NCBI GenBank assembly: GCA_965229715.1
Contig: CBDDJL010000002.1
Coordinates: 868,001 to 932,000, forward strand
DNA: 64,000 nucleotides
Direction: 5' to 3'
Source of the DNA: JAVJST01 sp965229715
GTDB lineage: Bacteria; Pseudomonadota; Alphaproteobacteria; Rhodospirillales; Casp-alpha2
Shown here: positions 39,204 to 48,233 of the stretch, piece after piece
How positions within the stretch are numbered: position 1 is the stretch's first letter
How the letters are laid out: every line of letters starts with the position of its first letter
Position numbers and translations under genes: made by a program
The notes under the pieces: model-generated
What the model was told of the DNA's origin: nothing
Database searches by the model: none
Seen by the model: only the letters and a program-made list of their open reading frames with translations

Positions 39204-40160
39204 ATGTCGATCCTGTTCATCACGTCGACCCATATCGGCGATGCCATTCTTTCGTCAGGGCTGCTGGCCCGTATCATGGACGATTATCCTGACGATGGGG
39301 TGACGATTGCCTGCGGCGCGCCGGCGGCAAAGGTTTTCGAGGCCGTGCCGAGGCTCGAGTCTATCCACGTGATCCGCAAACGTCGCTACTCCCTGCATTG
39401 GCCCGACCTGTGGCGCAAGGCCTTCGGGCGGCGATGGCGGGTTCTCGTCGACCTGCGCCGGTCGCCGTCGCCGTTCGTTCTGAGGGCTGCGCGGAAGTAT
39501 ACGCTCCCGAAAGCGAAGGGCGGCCAGCACCGGGTTGCCCTGATCTCATCGGCGATCGGGTCGCCGCCGCTCGATCCGCGGATCTGGGTTTCCGAAGAGC
39601 ACGCCGCACGCGGACGCACCTTGATCGATGGGAACGGCCCCGTTCTGGCGGTGGCGCCGGGGGCGAACTGGCCCGGCAAAATCTGGCCGGCGGAACGTTT
39701 TGTCGAACTGGCCCGACGCTTGACGGCGCCCGACGCCGTGCTGGAAGGCGGCCGGATTCTCGTTGTCGGTTCGAAGGACGAACGCCCGATGGCGCAGCCG
39801 ATTTTCGACGCATTGCCCGCTGCGAGCATCATAGACGGGTTGGGCACGGACGTACTTTCGACCTACGCCGCGTTGCAGGGATGCAGGCTTTTCGTCGGCA
39901 ACGATTCGGCAATGATGCATCTCGCCGCCGCAACGGGACGCCCGACGGTCGGGCTTTTCGGACCAACGCGTGACGATCACTACGCGCCCTGGGGAGAGAA
40001 CGGCCTGGTTGTCAGAACCCCGGAGAGTATATCCGATCTGATCGGCGGTCCGGAATACGACACCCGAACTACGGGATCGATGATGACAAGCCTGACGGCA
40101 GAAGCGGTCGAGGCGGCCGTTCTCGACCGGTGGGGCAATGACCTTGCCGGCGCTGACTGA
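39204..40160 (+). CDS. Glycosyltransferase family 9 (heptosyltransferase-like)
   Basis: The 318-residue protein transfers a sugar, probably heptose, in lipopolysaccharide core synthesis. It has the GT9 form: ILFITSTHIGDAILSSGLL at the start, VAPGANWPGKIWPAERFVEL in the middle and the donor-binding FVGNDSAMMHLAAATGRPTV with GLFGPT. The acceptor cannot be told. It follows the DUF6165 gene by 29 bases. Confidence 0.88.
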   Translation: MSILFITSTHIGDAILSSGLLARIMDDYPDDGVTIACGAPAAKVFEAVPRLESIHVIRKRRYSLHWPDLWRKAFGRRWRVLVDLRRSPSPFVLRAARKYTLPKAKGGQHRVALISSAIGSPPLDPRIWVSEEHAARGRTLIDGNGPVLAVAPGANWPGKIWPAERFVELARRLTAPDAVLEGGRILVVGSKDERPMAQPIFDALPAASIIDGLGTDVLSTYAALQGCRLFVGNDSAMMHLAAATGRPTVGLFGPTRDDHYAPWGENGLVVRTPESISDLIGGPEYDTRTTGSMMTSLTAEAVEAAVLDRWGNDLAGAD

Positions 40161-40196
40161 GGATGCCGTGTATCCGGAAGCCTGGAGGAAAACCGA

Positions 40197-41324
40197 ATGA
40201 CATCCAACCGGTTCGATATCTCGAAAGCCGACAGGACGATGATGGCGGTGGTGACCACCGGTAACGGCGGTTACGACAAGCTCGACTACCGCAAGGTGCC
40301 GGTGCCCGAACCGGGGCCGGGCGAGGTGTTGCTCAACGTGCTCGCCGCCGGCGTCAACAACACTGAGATCAACACGCGGCTTGGCTGGTATTCGTCGAGT
40401 GTGTCCGGCGCTACGTCCGATACTGCCGACGATCAGGAAAAAGAGGCCACGGCAAAAGCCGATGGCGGCTGGAATGAGGCGACGCCTTTTCCATTCATCC
40501 AGGGGACCGACTGCTGCGGCCGCGCGGTTGCGGTCGGCGATGGCGTCGATGACGGAATCCTCGGCAAGCGGGTCATCGTCCGCGCCTGCATGCGGCCGAA
40601 CGGCTACGATACCATGGACAATATCTGGATGGCGTCGGATTTTGATGGCGCCTTCGCCCAGTACGTCAAGATGCCGGCCGGCGAGGCGTTCGCCGTCGAC
40701 TGCGACTGGTCGGACGCGGAACTTGCGACCATTCCCTGCGCTTATGGCACGGCAGAGAACATGCTGGAACGTACAGGCGTGACAGCCGGTCAGCATGTGC
40801 TGGTCGCCGGTGCGTCGGGCGGTGTCGGCTCGGCCACGGTACAACTGGCCAAGCGGCGTGGCGCCAGCGTGACGGCCATCTGCGGCGCCTCGAAAATGGA
40901 TGCGGTCCGCGATCTCGGGGCCAACCGGGTGATCGAACGTGACGCCGATCTTGTCGATGCGCTCGGCAAGGAGAGTGTCGATGTCGTCGTCGACAACGTC
41001 GCCGGGCCGGGCTTTCCGCAAATGCTGAAGGTTCTGAAGCGCGGCGGGAAGTACACCTCATCGGGCGCCATCGCCGGACCGGTTGTCGAGCTCGATATGC
41101 GGGATATGTATCTGAAAGATATTACGTTGGTCGGCTGTACTGCCTGGGACGAGCCGGTGTTCCCCAACCTTGTCGGGTACATCGAGCGGAACGAGATCAG
41201 ACCGTTGCTCGCGGCAACCTACCCGCTGGCCGAAATCGCCGACGCACAGCGGGCGTTTCTGGAAAAGAAACACGTCGGCAACTTCGTGCTGATTCCGCCG
41301 CCATTGTCGCCTGATGCCCCTTGA
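40197..41324 (+). CDS. Zinc-independent MDR alcohol dehydrogenase / quinone oxidoreductase
   Basis: The 375-residue protein belongs to the medium-chain dehydrogenase superfamily. It shows an N-terminal GroES-like part (PEPGPGEVLLNVLAAGVNNTE), a PFIQGTDCCGRAVAVG loop, and the NADP-binding Rossmann motif VLVAGASGGVGSATVQLAK. The two Cys at TDCC are unlike the structural zinc lobe, which is not evident. The substrate is unknown. GGAGG is located 9 bases before the ATG. Confidence 0.85.
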   Translation: MTSNRFDISKADRTMMAVVTTGNGGYDKLDYRKVPVPEPGPGEVLLNVLAAGVNNTEINTRLGWYSSSVSGATSDTADDQEKEATAKADGGWNEATPFPFIQGTDCCGRAVAVGDGVDDGILGKRVIVRACMRPNGYDTMDNIWMASDFDGAFAQYVKMPAGEAFAVDCDWSDAELATIPCAYGTAENMLERTGVTAGQHVLVAGASGGVGSATVQLAKRRGASVTAICGASKMDAVRDLGANRVIERDADLVDALGKESVDVVVDNVAGPGFPQMLKVLKRGGKYTSSGAIAGPVVELDMRDMYLKDITLVGCTAWDEPVFPNLVGYIERNEIRPLLAATYPLAEIADAQRAFLEKKHVGNFVLIPPPLSPDAP

Positions 41325-41440
41325 AGTGATCCGGCGGCAATCGTAAGGTTTATCTACTGATAAAGTTCGTTTGGCAGATCGTCTGGCAAATCGTCCGGCG
41401 GTCTGTGATTTTTTTGACCCTGACTATTCGAGACGTGACG

Positions 41441-41914
41441 ATGGAAAAGATTCCGATGACCGCTGCCGGCCATGCCGCGCTGGAAGAGGAACTCAAGACT
41501 CTCAAGGGCGACGAGCGGCCCGCGGTGATCAAGGCAATTGCCGAGGCGCGCGAGCACGGCGATCTCTCGGAGAACGCCGAGTACCATGCCGCGCGCGAAC
41601 GCCAGAGCTTCATCGAGGGCCGTATCATGGAACTCGAAGGTGTGCTTGGCGCCGCCGAGGTCATCGACCCCGCGACGATCAGCGGCGATACCATCCGTTT
41701 CGGTGCGACGGTCGTCGTTTACGATGAGGACGCCGACAAGGACATCACATACCAGATTGTCGGAAGCCACGAGGCGGACATTCAGGGCGGCAAGCTGCCG
41801 ATCACCTCGCCACTGGCCAAGGGTTTGATCGGCAAGACGGTCGGCGACACACTGGAAATCATCGCACCCGGCGGCGATAAATCCTACGAAGTGGTCGACG
41901 TCAAGTTCATCTGA
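41441..41914 (+). CDS. greA: Transcription elongation factor GreA
   Basis: The 157-residue factor rescues backtracked RNA polymerase by stimulating transcript cleavage. It shows the N-terminal coiled coil with PMTAAGHAALEEELKTLK and the acidic tip DLSENAEYHAARERQ, then the C-terminal domain (SPLAKGLIGKTVGD). I start at ATG 41441 (MEKIPMT); an upstream in-frame start at 41405 adds hydrophobic residues not typical of GreA. Confidence 0.95.
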   Translation: MEKIPMTAAGHAALEEELKTLKGDERPAVIKAIAEAREHGDLSENAEYHAARERQSFIEGRIMELEGVLGAAEVIDPATISGDTIRFGATVVVYDEDADKDITYQIVGSHEADIQGGKLPITSPLAKGLIGKTVGDTLEIIAPGGDKSYEVVDVKFI

Positions 41915-42106
41915 TGTCGCCGGCGGTGCCGCGCCGATGTTGACTCCCTTCGCCACCCGGCTACGCTGATCCCGTAAGAACAAGAACAGCAGGTCCGACG
42001 GCGCCGAAGAGGCTGCCCATAGCCGATCTAAGCTCCGGCGCAGGAGGAAACGGCCGTCAATCGGCCGGCGCCTGCGTGCAACCTGGGAGCTTTAGGGAGG
42101 CCTTCC

Positions 42107-44125
42107 GTGACAGCCAAGACCGACTCCGGCCCGCGCGCCGCCGTTATCATCGGACCGTATCTTTCCGGCAAGACCACACTCCTCGAAAGCCTGCTCGCCG
42201 CATCCGGCACGGTGCACCGAAAGGGCAACGCCAAGGACGGCAACATGGTCGGCGATTCGACCGCCGAGGCCAAGGCGCGTGGCATGTCGACCGAGCTGAA
42301 CGTCGCGACGACCGAGTATCTCGGGGAAAAATGGACGCTAATCGATTGCCCCGGTTCCGTGGAACTGTCGCAGGAAACCCATGACGCCATTTCCGTTGCC
42401 GACACGGTGGTGGTGTGTTGTGAGGCCGATCCCGAAAAGGCCGTCGCCGTTGGCCCATTGCTCCGGATGCTCGACGACCGCGGCATTCCGCACATGGTCT
42501 TCATCAACAAGATGGACCAGCCCGGTCCTGGCGTTCGCGCCACGCTCGAAGCGCTGCAGGCGGTTTCGCAGCATCCGCTGGTGCTGCGCGAGATCCCGAT
42601 TCGCGACGGTGACGACATCACGGGCCATGTCGACCTGGTCAGCGAACGGGCCTTCAAGTGGCAGGAGGGCAAGCCATCGGAACTGATTCAGGTGCCTGAG
42701 GCTGTCGCCGACCGCGAGCAGGCAGCGCGCACGGAGATGCTGGAAAGCCTCGCCGATTTCGACGACGGGTTGCTCGAGGAATTGCTCGAGGACGTGACGC
42801 CGTCGACCGACGAGGTCTACGCCAACCTGACCAAGGATTTGCAGGAGGTGCTCATCGTGCCGGTGTTCTTCGGCGCGGCGGAGCACGACAACGGCGTGAC
42901 CAGGCTATGGAAAGCGTTACGGCACGAAACGCCCGGCGTCGAACGCGCCGCCGAGCGACTCGATCTCTCCGGCGGCGAGGTCGCTGCGGCGGTGTTCAAG
43001 ACGGTGCACGCCGGCCAGATCGGCAAACTGTCGGTTGCCCGCGTCATGACCGGGAACCTGAAGGACGGCGTGACGCTCAATGGCGAGCGGGTCGGTGGCG
43101 TGTTTCACCTGATCGGCGGCAAGCAGGAGAAGATTGCCGATGCGGCAACCGGCGAGGTCGTTGCGCTTGGGCGCATGGAGAACGTCGCGACCGGACATGT
43201 CCTGAAGGAGTCCGGCGGCGGCCGGTCGGATTACTGGCCCAATCCCTTGCCGGCGCTGTTCTCCGTCGCCATTCACGCCAAGGAACGGGGCGACGAGGTG
43301 AAGCTCTCGGGCGCCCTGACCAAGGTTTGCGAGGAAGATCCGTCGCTGACTTACGGACACGACGACAACACCGGCGAACTGCTGCTTTGGGGGCAGGGCG
43401 AGATGCACCTGAAGATCGCCGTCGACAAACTCGCCAACCGGTTCAATATCGCCGTCGAATCGTCGCGCCCGCAGGTGCCTTATAAGGAGACCATCCGCAA
43501 GGGAACGTCTCAGCATTCGCGCCACAAGAAACAGTCGGGCGGCCACGGCGAGTTCGGCGACGTCCATATCGACATCAAACCACTGCCGCGTGGCACCGGC
43601 TTCTCGTTTGACGAAACCATCCACGGCGGCAGCGTGCCGAAGCAGTACATCCCCGCCGTTGAGACCGGGGTCAAGGAGTTCCTCGTCAAGGGACCGCTCG
43701 GGTTTCCCGTGGTCGACGTCGCGGTGACGCTGACCGACGGGCAGTATCATGCGGTCGACAGTTCGGAAATGGCGTTCAAGAAGGCCGCGGCGGCGGCCAT
43801 GCGCGAGGGCATGCCGAATTGCAGTCCGGTGTTGCTGGAACCGATCTGCACCGTCACGATTTCTCTGCCCAACGAGTTCACGTCGAAAGTGCAGCGGCTG
43901 GTTTCGGGCCGACGCGGCCAGATCATGGGCTTCGACGCAAAGTCGGGCTGGCCCGGCTGGGACGAGGTGCAGGCGCAGATGCCGCAGGTCGAGATGCACG
44001 ACCTGATCATCGAGTTGCGCTCCATGACCCAGGGCACCGGCACCTTCGAGTGGACCTTCGACCACCTGCAGGAGTTGTCCGGCAAACCCGCTGACGATGT
44101 CATCAAGCAGGCCGCTGCGGGATAG
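42107..44125 (+). CDS. Elongation factor G-like GTPase (EF-G paralogue)
   Basis: The 672-residue protein has all EF-G domains: GTPase, domain II, III, IV (HGGSVPKQYIPAVETGVKE) and V (IMGFDAKSGWPGWDEVQAQMP). The GTPase motifs depart from canonical EF-G: G1 is GPYLSGKTTL instead of GHVDHGKTT, G3 is DCPGSVEL, G4 is NKMD. This fits the second EF-G-type factor of many bacteria, whose job (translation recycling or ribosome-associated GTPase) is unclear. The start is GTG 42107 with GGGAGG upstream. Confidence 0.85.
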   Translation: MTAKTDSGPRAAVIIGPYLSGKTTLLESLLAASGTVHRKGNAKDGNMVGDSTAEAKARGMSTELNVATTEYLGEKWTLIDCPGSVELSQETHDAISVADTVVVCCEADPEKAVAVGPLLRMLDDRGIPHMVFINKMDQPGPGVRATLEALQAVSQHPLVLREIPIRDGDDITGHVDLVSERAFKWQEGKPSELIQVPEAVADREQAARTEMLESLADFDDGLLEELLEDVTPSTDEVYANLTKDLQEVLIVPVFFGAAEHDNGVTRLWKALRHETPGVERAAERLDLSGGEVAAAVFKTVHAGQIGKLSVARVMTGNLKDGVTLNGERVGGVFHLIGGKQEKIADAATGEVVALGRMENVATGHVLKESGGGRSDYWPNPLPALFSVAIHAKERGDEVKLSGALTKVCEEDPSLTYGHDDNTGELLLWGQGEMHLKIAVDKLANRFNIAVESSRPQVPYKETIRKGTSQHSRHKKQSGGHGEFGDVHIDIKPLPRGTGFSFDETIHGGSVPKQYIPAVETGVKEFLVKGPLGFPVVDVAVTLTDGQYHAVDSSEMAFKKAAAAAMREGMPNCSPVLLEPICTVTISLPNEFTSKVQRLVSGRRGQIMGFDAKSGWPGWDEVQAQMPQVEMHDLIIELRSMTQGTGTFEWTFDHLQELSGKPADDVIKQAAAG

Positions 44126-44127
44126 CC

Positions 44128-44258
44128 AAAAAAAACCGGGCCCCGAAGGACCCGGCGAGTTTAAACAGGGAGGCTTCACGTCTGGGAGACGAGGAACCCT
44201 AGGCGGGTTCCACACCCGGGAGGGGACCCGGGTGGAAGGGACGCTGCAATGCAGCGTC
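44128..44258 (-). ncRNA. Candidate structured small RNA with intrinsic terminator
   Basis: Read on the minus strand, five hairpins follow each other closely: 44258-44240 (GACGCTGC stem, perfect), 44234-44213 (CACCCGGG), 44211-44193 (GGAACCC), 44191-44179 (CGTCT, loop CCC), an unpaired GCCTCCCTGTTTAAACT, and the terminator 44155-44136 followed by eight T. No protein frame is present. The loops and linker carry C-rich CCC/CCTCCC segments. The region is 117 bases downstream of the LysR gene stop and could start inside that transcript or from its own promoter. The 3' part resembles 17846-17930. Confidence 0.6.
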
Positions 44259-44374
44259 GGTAGGATGAATATAGGTGAATCCCCCAATACGCGCCATAGG
44301 AAATTGTGCAACGCAGCATTGCATTTTTTGCATGGCTTTAGCGCATTGAAATTACTTGAATAATCCGATCCGCG

Positions 44375-45277
44375 TCACCCGGGGCTGCGAATGTCACGGC
44401 GCATTCTGTTCACGAGAAAGTCCCGGAAGGCGACGATTCGGGCCGAATTTCGCAACTCGGTCGGGTACACGAAGTAGGCGTCGAGGTTCGGTCCGCGAAT
44501 CTCGGGCAGCACCTCGACGAGGTTCGTAACCTCTTTCGACATGTAGTCGGGCAGTGCGCCGATCCCGAGTCCGCTCTGTACCGCGCGGAAGATACCGTAG
44601 ATGCTGTTGACCCGGAGCAGCGGTTCGCGCGGGCCGTCCTTGTCCTTGCGGCCGGCCGACAGAAGCCAGTTGAGATTCGGCGCCGGCGGGGTTGCGTCGT
44701 CGCCGTAGACGATCAGCGAGTGCTTGTCGAGATCGGCCGGCGTCTTCGGCCAGCCATATTCCTTGAGATATTCCGGCGCGGCGTAGACGTGATAGCCGAT
44801 GGTCATCAGGTGCCGCTGCACCAGATCGGGCTTCTTCGGCGGTTCAAGCCGGATGGCGACGTCGGCCTCGCGCATGGAAAGGTCGAGTTCGTTGTCCGCG
44901 AGCACGACGGTGACGTCGATTTCCGGATAGAGCGTGATGAATTCGCGCAGCCGGGGCGTCAGCCAGACGGAGCCGAACGCGACGGTCGTGGTGACCTTCA
45001 GCTTGCCACGCGGCACTTCCTTGCTTTCGCCGATCTGCGCTTCGACCATGGCGAGTCGGGCGAACACGTCGTGTGCGGTATCGAACAGCAGTTCGCCCTG
45101 TTCGGTCAGCCGAAGTCCCCGCGCGTGACGATGGAACAGCGGTACCTTGAGACTGTCCTCGAGACCGCTGATCTGGCGGCTGATCGCCGACTGGCTGAGG
45201 TTCAGCACCTCGCCCGCATGGGTGAAGCTGCCGGCCTCGGCGACGGCGTGAAAGATGCGCAGCTTGTCCCAATCCAT
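44375..45277 (-). CDS. LysR-family transcriptional regulator
   Basis: The 300-residue regulator begins MDWDKLRIFHAVAEAGSFTH, with the winged HTH AGEVLNLSQSAISRQISGLE and an effector domain from about residue 90 (VTTTVAFGSVWLTPRL). Target genes are not evident; the nearest gene on the same strand upstream is trxB. I use ATG 45275-45277, as the longer frame to 45349 adds only Arg/Pro-rich sequence. Confidence 0.87.
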   Translation of the reverse strand: MDWDKLRIFHAVAEAGSFTHAGEVLNLSQSAISRQISGLEDSLKVPLFHRHARGLRLTEQGELLFDTAHDVFARLAMVEAQIGESKEVPRGKLKVTTTVAFGSVWLTPRLREFITLYPEIDVTVVLADNELDLSMREADVAIRLEPPKKPDLVQRHLMTIGYHVYAAPEYLKEYGWPKTPADLDKHSLIVYGDDATPPAPNLNWLLSAGRKDKDGPREPLLRVNSIYGIFRAVQSGLGIGALPDYMSKEVTNLVEVLPEIRGPNLDAYFVYPTELRNSARIVAFRDFLVNRMRRDIRSPG

Positions 45278-45314
45278 GGCGGTCCGCCCCCTATGCCCCC
45301 GCGTGGTGCGCCGG

Positions 45315-46298
45315 TTACTCGGCGGCGGCCGCCGAGCTCGCGTCCTCAAGCGCCGCGAGGAAACGCTCGGCCTCGAGCGCCGCCATGCAGCCGGTGCCGG
45401 CAGCGGTGACCGCCTGGCGGTAGATCTTGTCCTGCACGTCGCCGGCGGCGTAGACGCCGTCGATGTTGGTCGCCGTCGAATCCGGCCGGGTCAGGATGTA
45501 GCCCTCGTCGTCGCAATCGAGCTGGCTCTTGAACAGGCCCGTGTTCGGTTCGTGGCCAATGGCGATGAACACGCCGTCGACTGCGAGGTCGGTGACATCG
45601 CCTGTCTTGAGGTTGCGGATCGCCGCATGGGTCACGCCAGGTGTCATTGCGGGCGGCATGTCGGCGCCCTTGACCTCGTCCAGCACGCTGTCCCAGAGGA
45701 TCTCGATCTTCTCGTTCCTGAACAGACGGTCCTGCATGATCTTTTCGGCGCGCAATTCGTCGCGGCGGTGGATGAGGGTCACCTTGGACGCGAAGTTGGT
45801 CAGGTAGATCGCTTCCTCGACAGCGGTGTTGCCGCCGCCGACGACGCAGACCGGTTTGTCGCGGTAGAAGAATCCGTCGCACGTCGCGCAAGCCGAAACG
45901 CCGAAGCCACGGAATTTCTCCTCGCTTTCGAGCCCAAGCCAGCGCGCCGTCGCACCGGTCGCGACGATCACCGTGTCGCCGGTATAGACCTGGCCGCCGT
46001 CGCCGGTCGCCGTGAACGGGCGCACGCCGAAGTCGACCGACGCGATGGTGTCCTCGATCATTCGTGTGCCAACGTGTTCGGCCTGGACCTGCATTTGTTC
46101 CATCAGCCACGGACCCTGAATGACCTCGGCGAAGCCGGGATAGTTTTCGACGTCGGTGGTGATCGTCATCTGGCCGCCAGGCTGCAAGCCGCGCACCAGC
46201 ACGGGTTCCAGATTGGCCCGTGCGGCATAGATGGCGGCGGTGTAGCCGGCTGCGCCGGACCCGATGATCAAAACCTTGGAATGAATGGCGTCGGCCAT
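45315..46298 (-). CDS. trxB: Thioredoxin-disulfide reductase
   Basis: The 327-residue flavoenzyme reduces thioredoxin with NADPH. FAD motif GSGAAGYTAAIYAARA at the start, redox-active Cys137 and Cys140 in SACATCDGFFY, the NADPH motif VVGGGNTAVEEAIYL with HRRDELRAEK, and the C-terminal FAD contact VYAAGDVQDKIYRQAV are all present. AGGAG lies upstream of the ATG. Confidence 0.95.
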   Translation of the reverse strand: MADAIHSKVLIIGSGAAGYTAAIYAARANLEPVLVRGLQPGGQMTITTDVENYPGFAEVIQGPWLMEQMQVQAEHVGTRMIEDTIASVDFGVRPFTATGDGGQVYTGDTVIVATGATARWLGLESEEKFRGFGVSACATCDGFFYRDKPVCVVGGGNTAVEEAIYLTNFASKVTLIHRRDELRAEKIMQDRLFRNEKIEILWDSVLDEVKGADMPPAMTPGVTHAAIRNLKTGDVTDLAVDGVFIAIGHEPNTGLFKSQLDCDDEGYILTRPDSTATNIDGVYAAGDVQDKIYRQAVTAAGTGCMAALEAERFLAALEDASSAAAAE

Positions 46299-46673
46299 GG
46301 CGATCTCCTGTTGCGGCCCGAAGCAACCGATACTTCGGTCGGGCCGCCTGCGTCTGCGTTCTCGGGCGCCCCTCGACGCTCCGTTATCTCTGCCCCGGAA
46401 AGGACGGAATCGTTTTTACGCTTCGCTCCGACCGGCGACCAACATAGGCATCCTCGCGTTTCGCCGCAAGCGAGGGGAAGGTCGGAACAACGGGTTTTCC
46501 CCGATTCGTTGGGATGCGATGGAGCGTCTCTGGTGCCGATTCGGCCTGTGGCGGCGATTGTCCCCCGGAATCAAGGGCCTCCGGGCTTGGAATGCTCTTG
46601 ATCCTTTTATAATATAATTACTCTGAGTGACGGTTTGACCGTCATTTCCTTTCACAGGCGGCGGCCGCAATTC
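46299..46673. promoter_or_regulatory. Divergent promoter region of trxB and the Lrp-type gene
   Basis: About 375 bases without a gene. For the plus-strand Lrp-type gene a consensus TATAAT lies at 46608-46613, and a perfect inverted repeat GACGGT-TTG-ACCGTC at 46629-46643 sits just downstream of it, a good place for self-repression. No clear element is seen for trxB beyond its ribosome site. Confidence 0.5.
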
Positions 46674-47147
46674 ATGTCCAATCACAAACTCGACCGAATC
46701 GACCGAATCATCCTGCGCAACCTGCAGGACGACGGCCGTATGACCAACGTCGAACTGTCGAGCCGGGCGGAGATTTCGGCGCCGCCGTGCCTGCGACGGG
46801 TTCGCGCCTTGGAGGGCGAAGGCTTTATCCACGGCTACCACGCGGCGATCGATGCGGTTAGCCTCGGTTATAACGAGATGTTTTTCGCGCTCGTCGGCCT
46901 CGACAGTCAGTCGCAGGCCGTGTTGACGGCCTTCGAAGAGACCGTCGGACAATGGGACGAGGTTCGCGAATGCCACATGATTAGGGGTGGCGGCGATTTC
47001 CTGCTGAAGCTGGTTGCCCGCGATAAAGCGCACCGAGACGACCTGACGATGCGACTGACGTCCGGCGAACACGTCGAAACGGTGACGACGCTCGAAACCA
47101 TCCGCACGTCGAAGGACGTGCCCGGCGTGCCGGTGGAGATAGAATAG
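46674..47147 (+). CDS. Lrp/AsnC-family regulator
   Basis: The 157-residue regulator starts MSNHKLDRIDRIILRNLQDD, with the HTH MTNVELSSRAEISAPPCLRR, and has the ligand-binding RAM domain (GYNEMFFALVGLDSQSQAV, RECHMIRGGGDFLLKLV). Such proteins sense amino acids. A 39-base earlier start at 46635 is open but adds an atypical N-terminus. A hairpin (47161-47192) follows its stop. Confidence 0.88.
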   Translation: MSNHKLDRIDRIILRNLQDDGRMTNVELSSRAEISAPPCLRRVRALEGEGFIHGYHAAIDAVSLGYNEMFFALVGLDSQSQAVLTAFEETVGQWDEVRECHMIRGGGDFLLKLVARDKAHRDDLTMRLTSGEHVETVTTLETIRTSKDVPGVPVEIE

Positions 47148-47160
47148 GAAATCCGGAAAC

Positions 47161-47192
47161 GCCGGGCATTGGGAGGGTCGGCCATGCCCGGC
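47161..47192. terminator. Hairpin between convergent genes
   Basis: A 9-base perfect stem (GCCGGGCAT / ATGCCCGGC) with a 15-base loop lies between the Lrp-type gene and the convergent LysR gene. There is no T-run, so its terminator function is only likely. Confidence 0.4.
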
Positions 47193-47239
47193 CTAAGGTT
47201 GACCGCACGCCGCCCTCGTTCCGATGAACTGCACACACT

Positions 47240-48115
47240 TCAGGCGACCTTCAACCGATGCCCATCTGCCGATTCCCGGGCGATCTCGTCGACCAGCGTG
47301 CGTATCGCATTCGATGGCGCGCCGCTGCCCGTTCGCGCCACGTAGACGATTTCCGGCGGGACCGGGAATCCGTTATCGAGAACGGTCATTGTCGGCGAGA
47401 CATGGTGCTCATTAACGATGGAGACGCCGAGGCCGGCCTCGATGGCGGCGAGGATGCCGGCGTTGCTCGAACACTCCAGCACCGTGCGAAACGCCCGGCC
47501 GGTCGATGCCGCATGTTCGACGAGCCACTGTCTGTAAAAACAGTCTTCGCTGTAGGCAAGAAACGGAACCGGACCGTCGTCCGGTAACCGGAAATCCAGC
47601 GATCGGGCCCAGCAAAGGCGATTGCGGAACAGTGTCACGTCGCCCGACAGGATGTCACCCTCGAACACCTGCATGACGGCAAGATCGATGGCGCCGGCTT
47701 CGAACTGGCGCCTGAGGGTGAGACTTTGGTCGACGTGGGTCCGCACCTCGACATCGGGGAACAGTCGGGCAAACCGTCCGAGCACCGCGGCGAGGCCGCT
47801 GCTGCTCATGTCTTCCGTCATGCCCATGCGAATGCGGCCGGTCAACGGCCGCCGGTCGAGGGTCGCCGCCGCCTCGTCGTGTATCGCGAGAATGCGGTTG
47901 GCATAACCCAGCATGCGTTCGCCGGTTTCGGTCAACAGCGGTGCGCCGGCCCGCCGGGTCAGAAGATTACAACCGAGATGGTCTTCGAGACGCTTGATCT
48001 TGTGACTGACCGCCGACTGCGATAGCGAAAGGTCCCGGGCCGCGCGCGTGATGCCGCCGTTGTCGGCAACGGACTTGAGCGTGCGGAGTGATTCGATATC
48101 GAGTTTGATGGGCAT
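47240..48115 (-). CDS. LysR-family transcriptional regulator
   Basis: From ATG 48113-48115 the protein has about 291 residues: MPIKLDIESLRTLKSVADNG, HTH RAARDLSLSQSAVSHKIKRL, effector domain from about 90. It is divergent from the haloacid dehalogenase gene with 118 AT-rich bases between them, so it is likely to control that gene. The in-frame extension to 48253 would run through this promoter and is rejected. Confidence 0.87.
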   Translation of the reverse strand: MPIKLDIESLRTLKSVADNGGITRAARDLSLSQSAVSHKIKRLEDHLGCNLLTRRAGAPLLTETGERMLGYANRILAIHDEAAATLDRRPLTGRIRMGMTEDMSSSGLAAVLGRFARLFPDVEVRTHVDQSLTLRRQFEAGAIDLAVMQVFEGDILSGDVTLFRNRLCWARSLDFRLPDDGPVPFLAYSEDCFYRQWLVEHAASTGRAFRTVLECSSNAGILAAIEAGLGVSIVNEHHVSPTMTVLDNGFPVPPEIVYVARTGSGAPSNAIRTLVDEIARESADGHRLKVA

Positions 48116-48233
48116 CCGGGTGCGATTAAGATTAGCATGACAAAAATAGATTAATATTACTAAACATGTCATTTTTATCATGTCAATGAGTCGTGTATAG
48201 ATCGTGCATTCTTCACGAACGGGAACCGACATC

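Noticed and set aside
39546..41021. 491-codon minus frame across the glycosyltransferase and MDR genes
   Set aside because: Shadow of two well-supported plus-strand genes; His/Arg/Val-rich with no domain.
45255..46601. 448-codon plus frame across trxB
   Set aside because: Antisense shadow of trxB, no recognisable motif.
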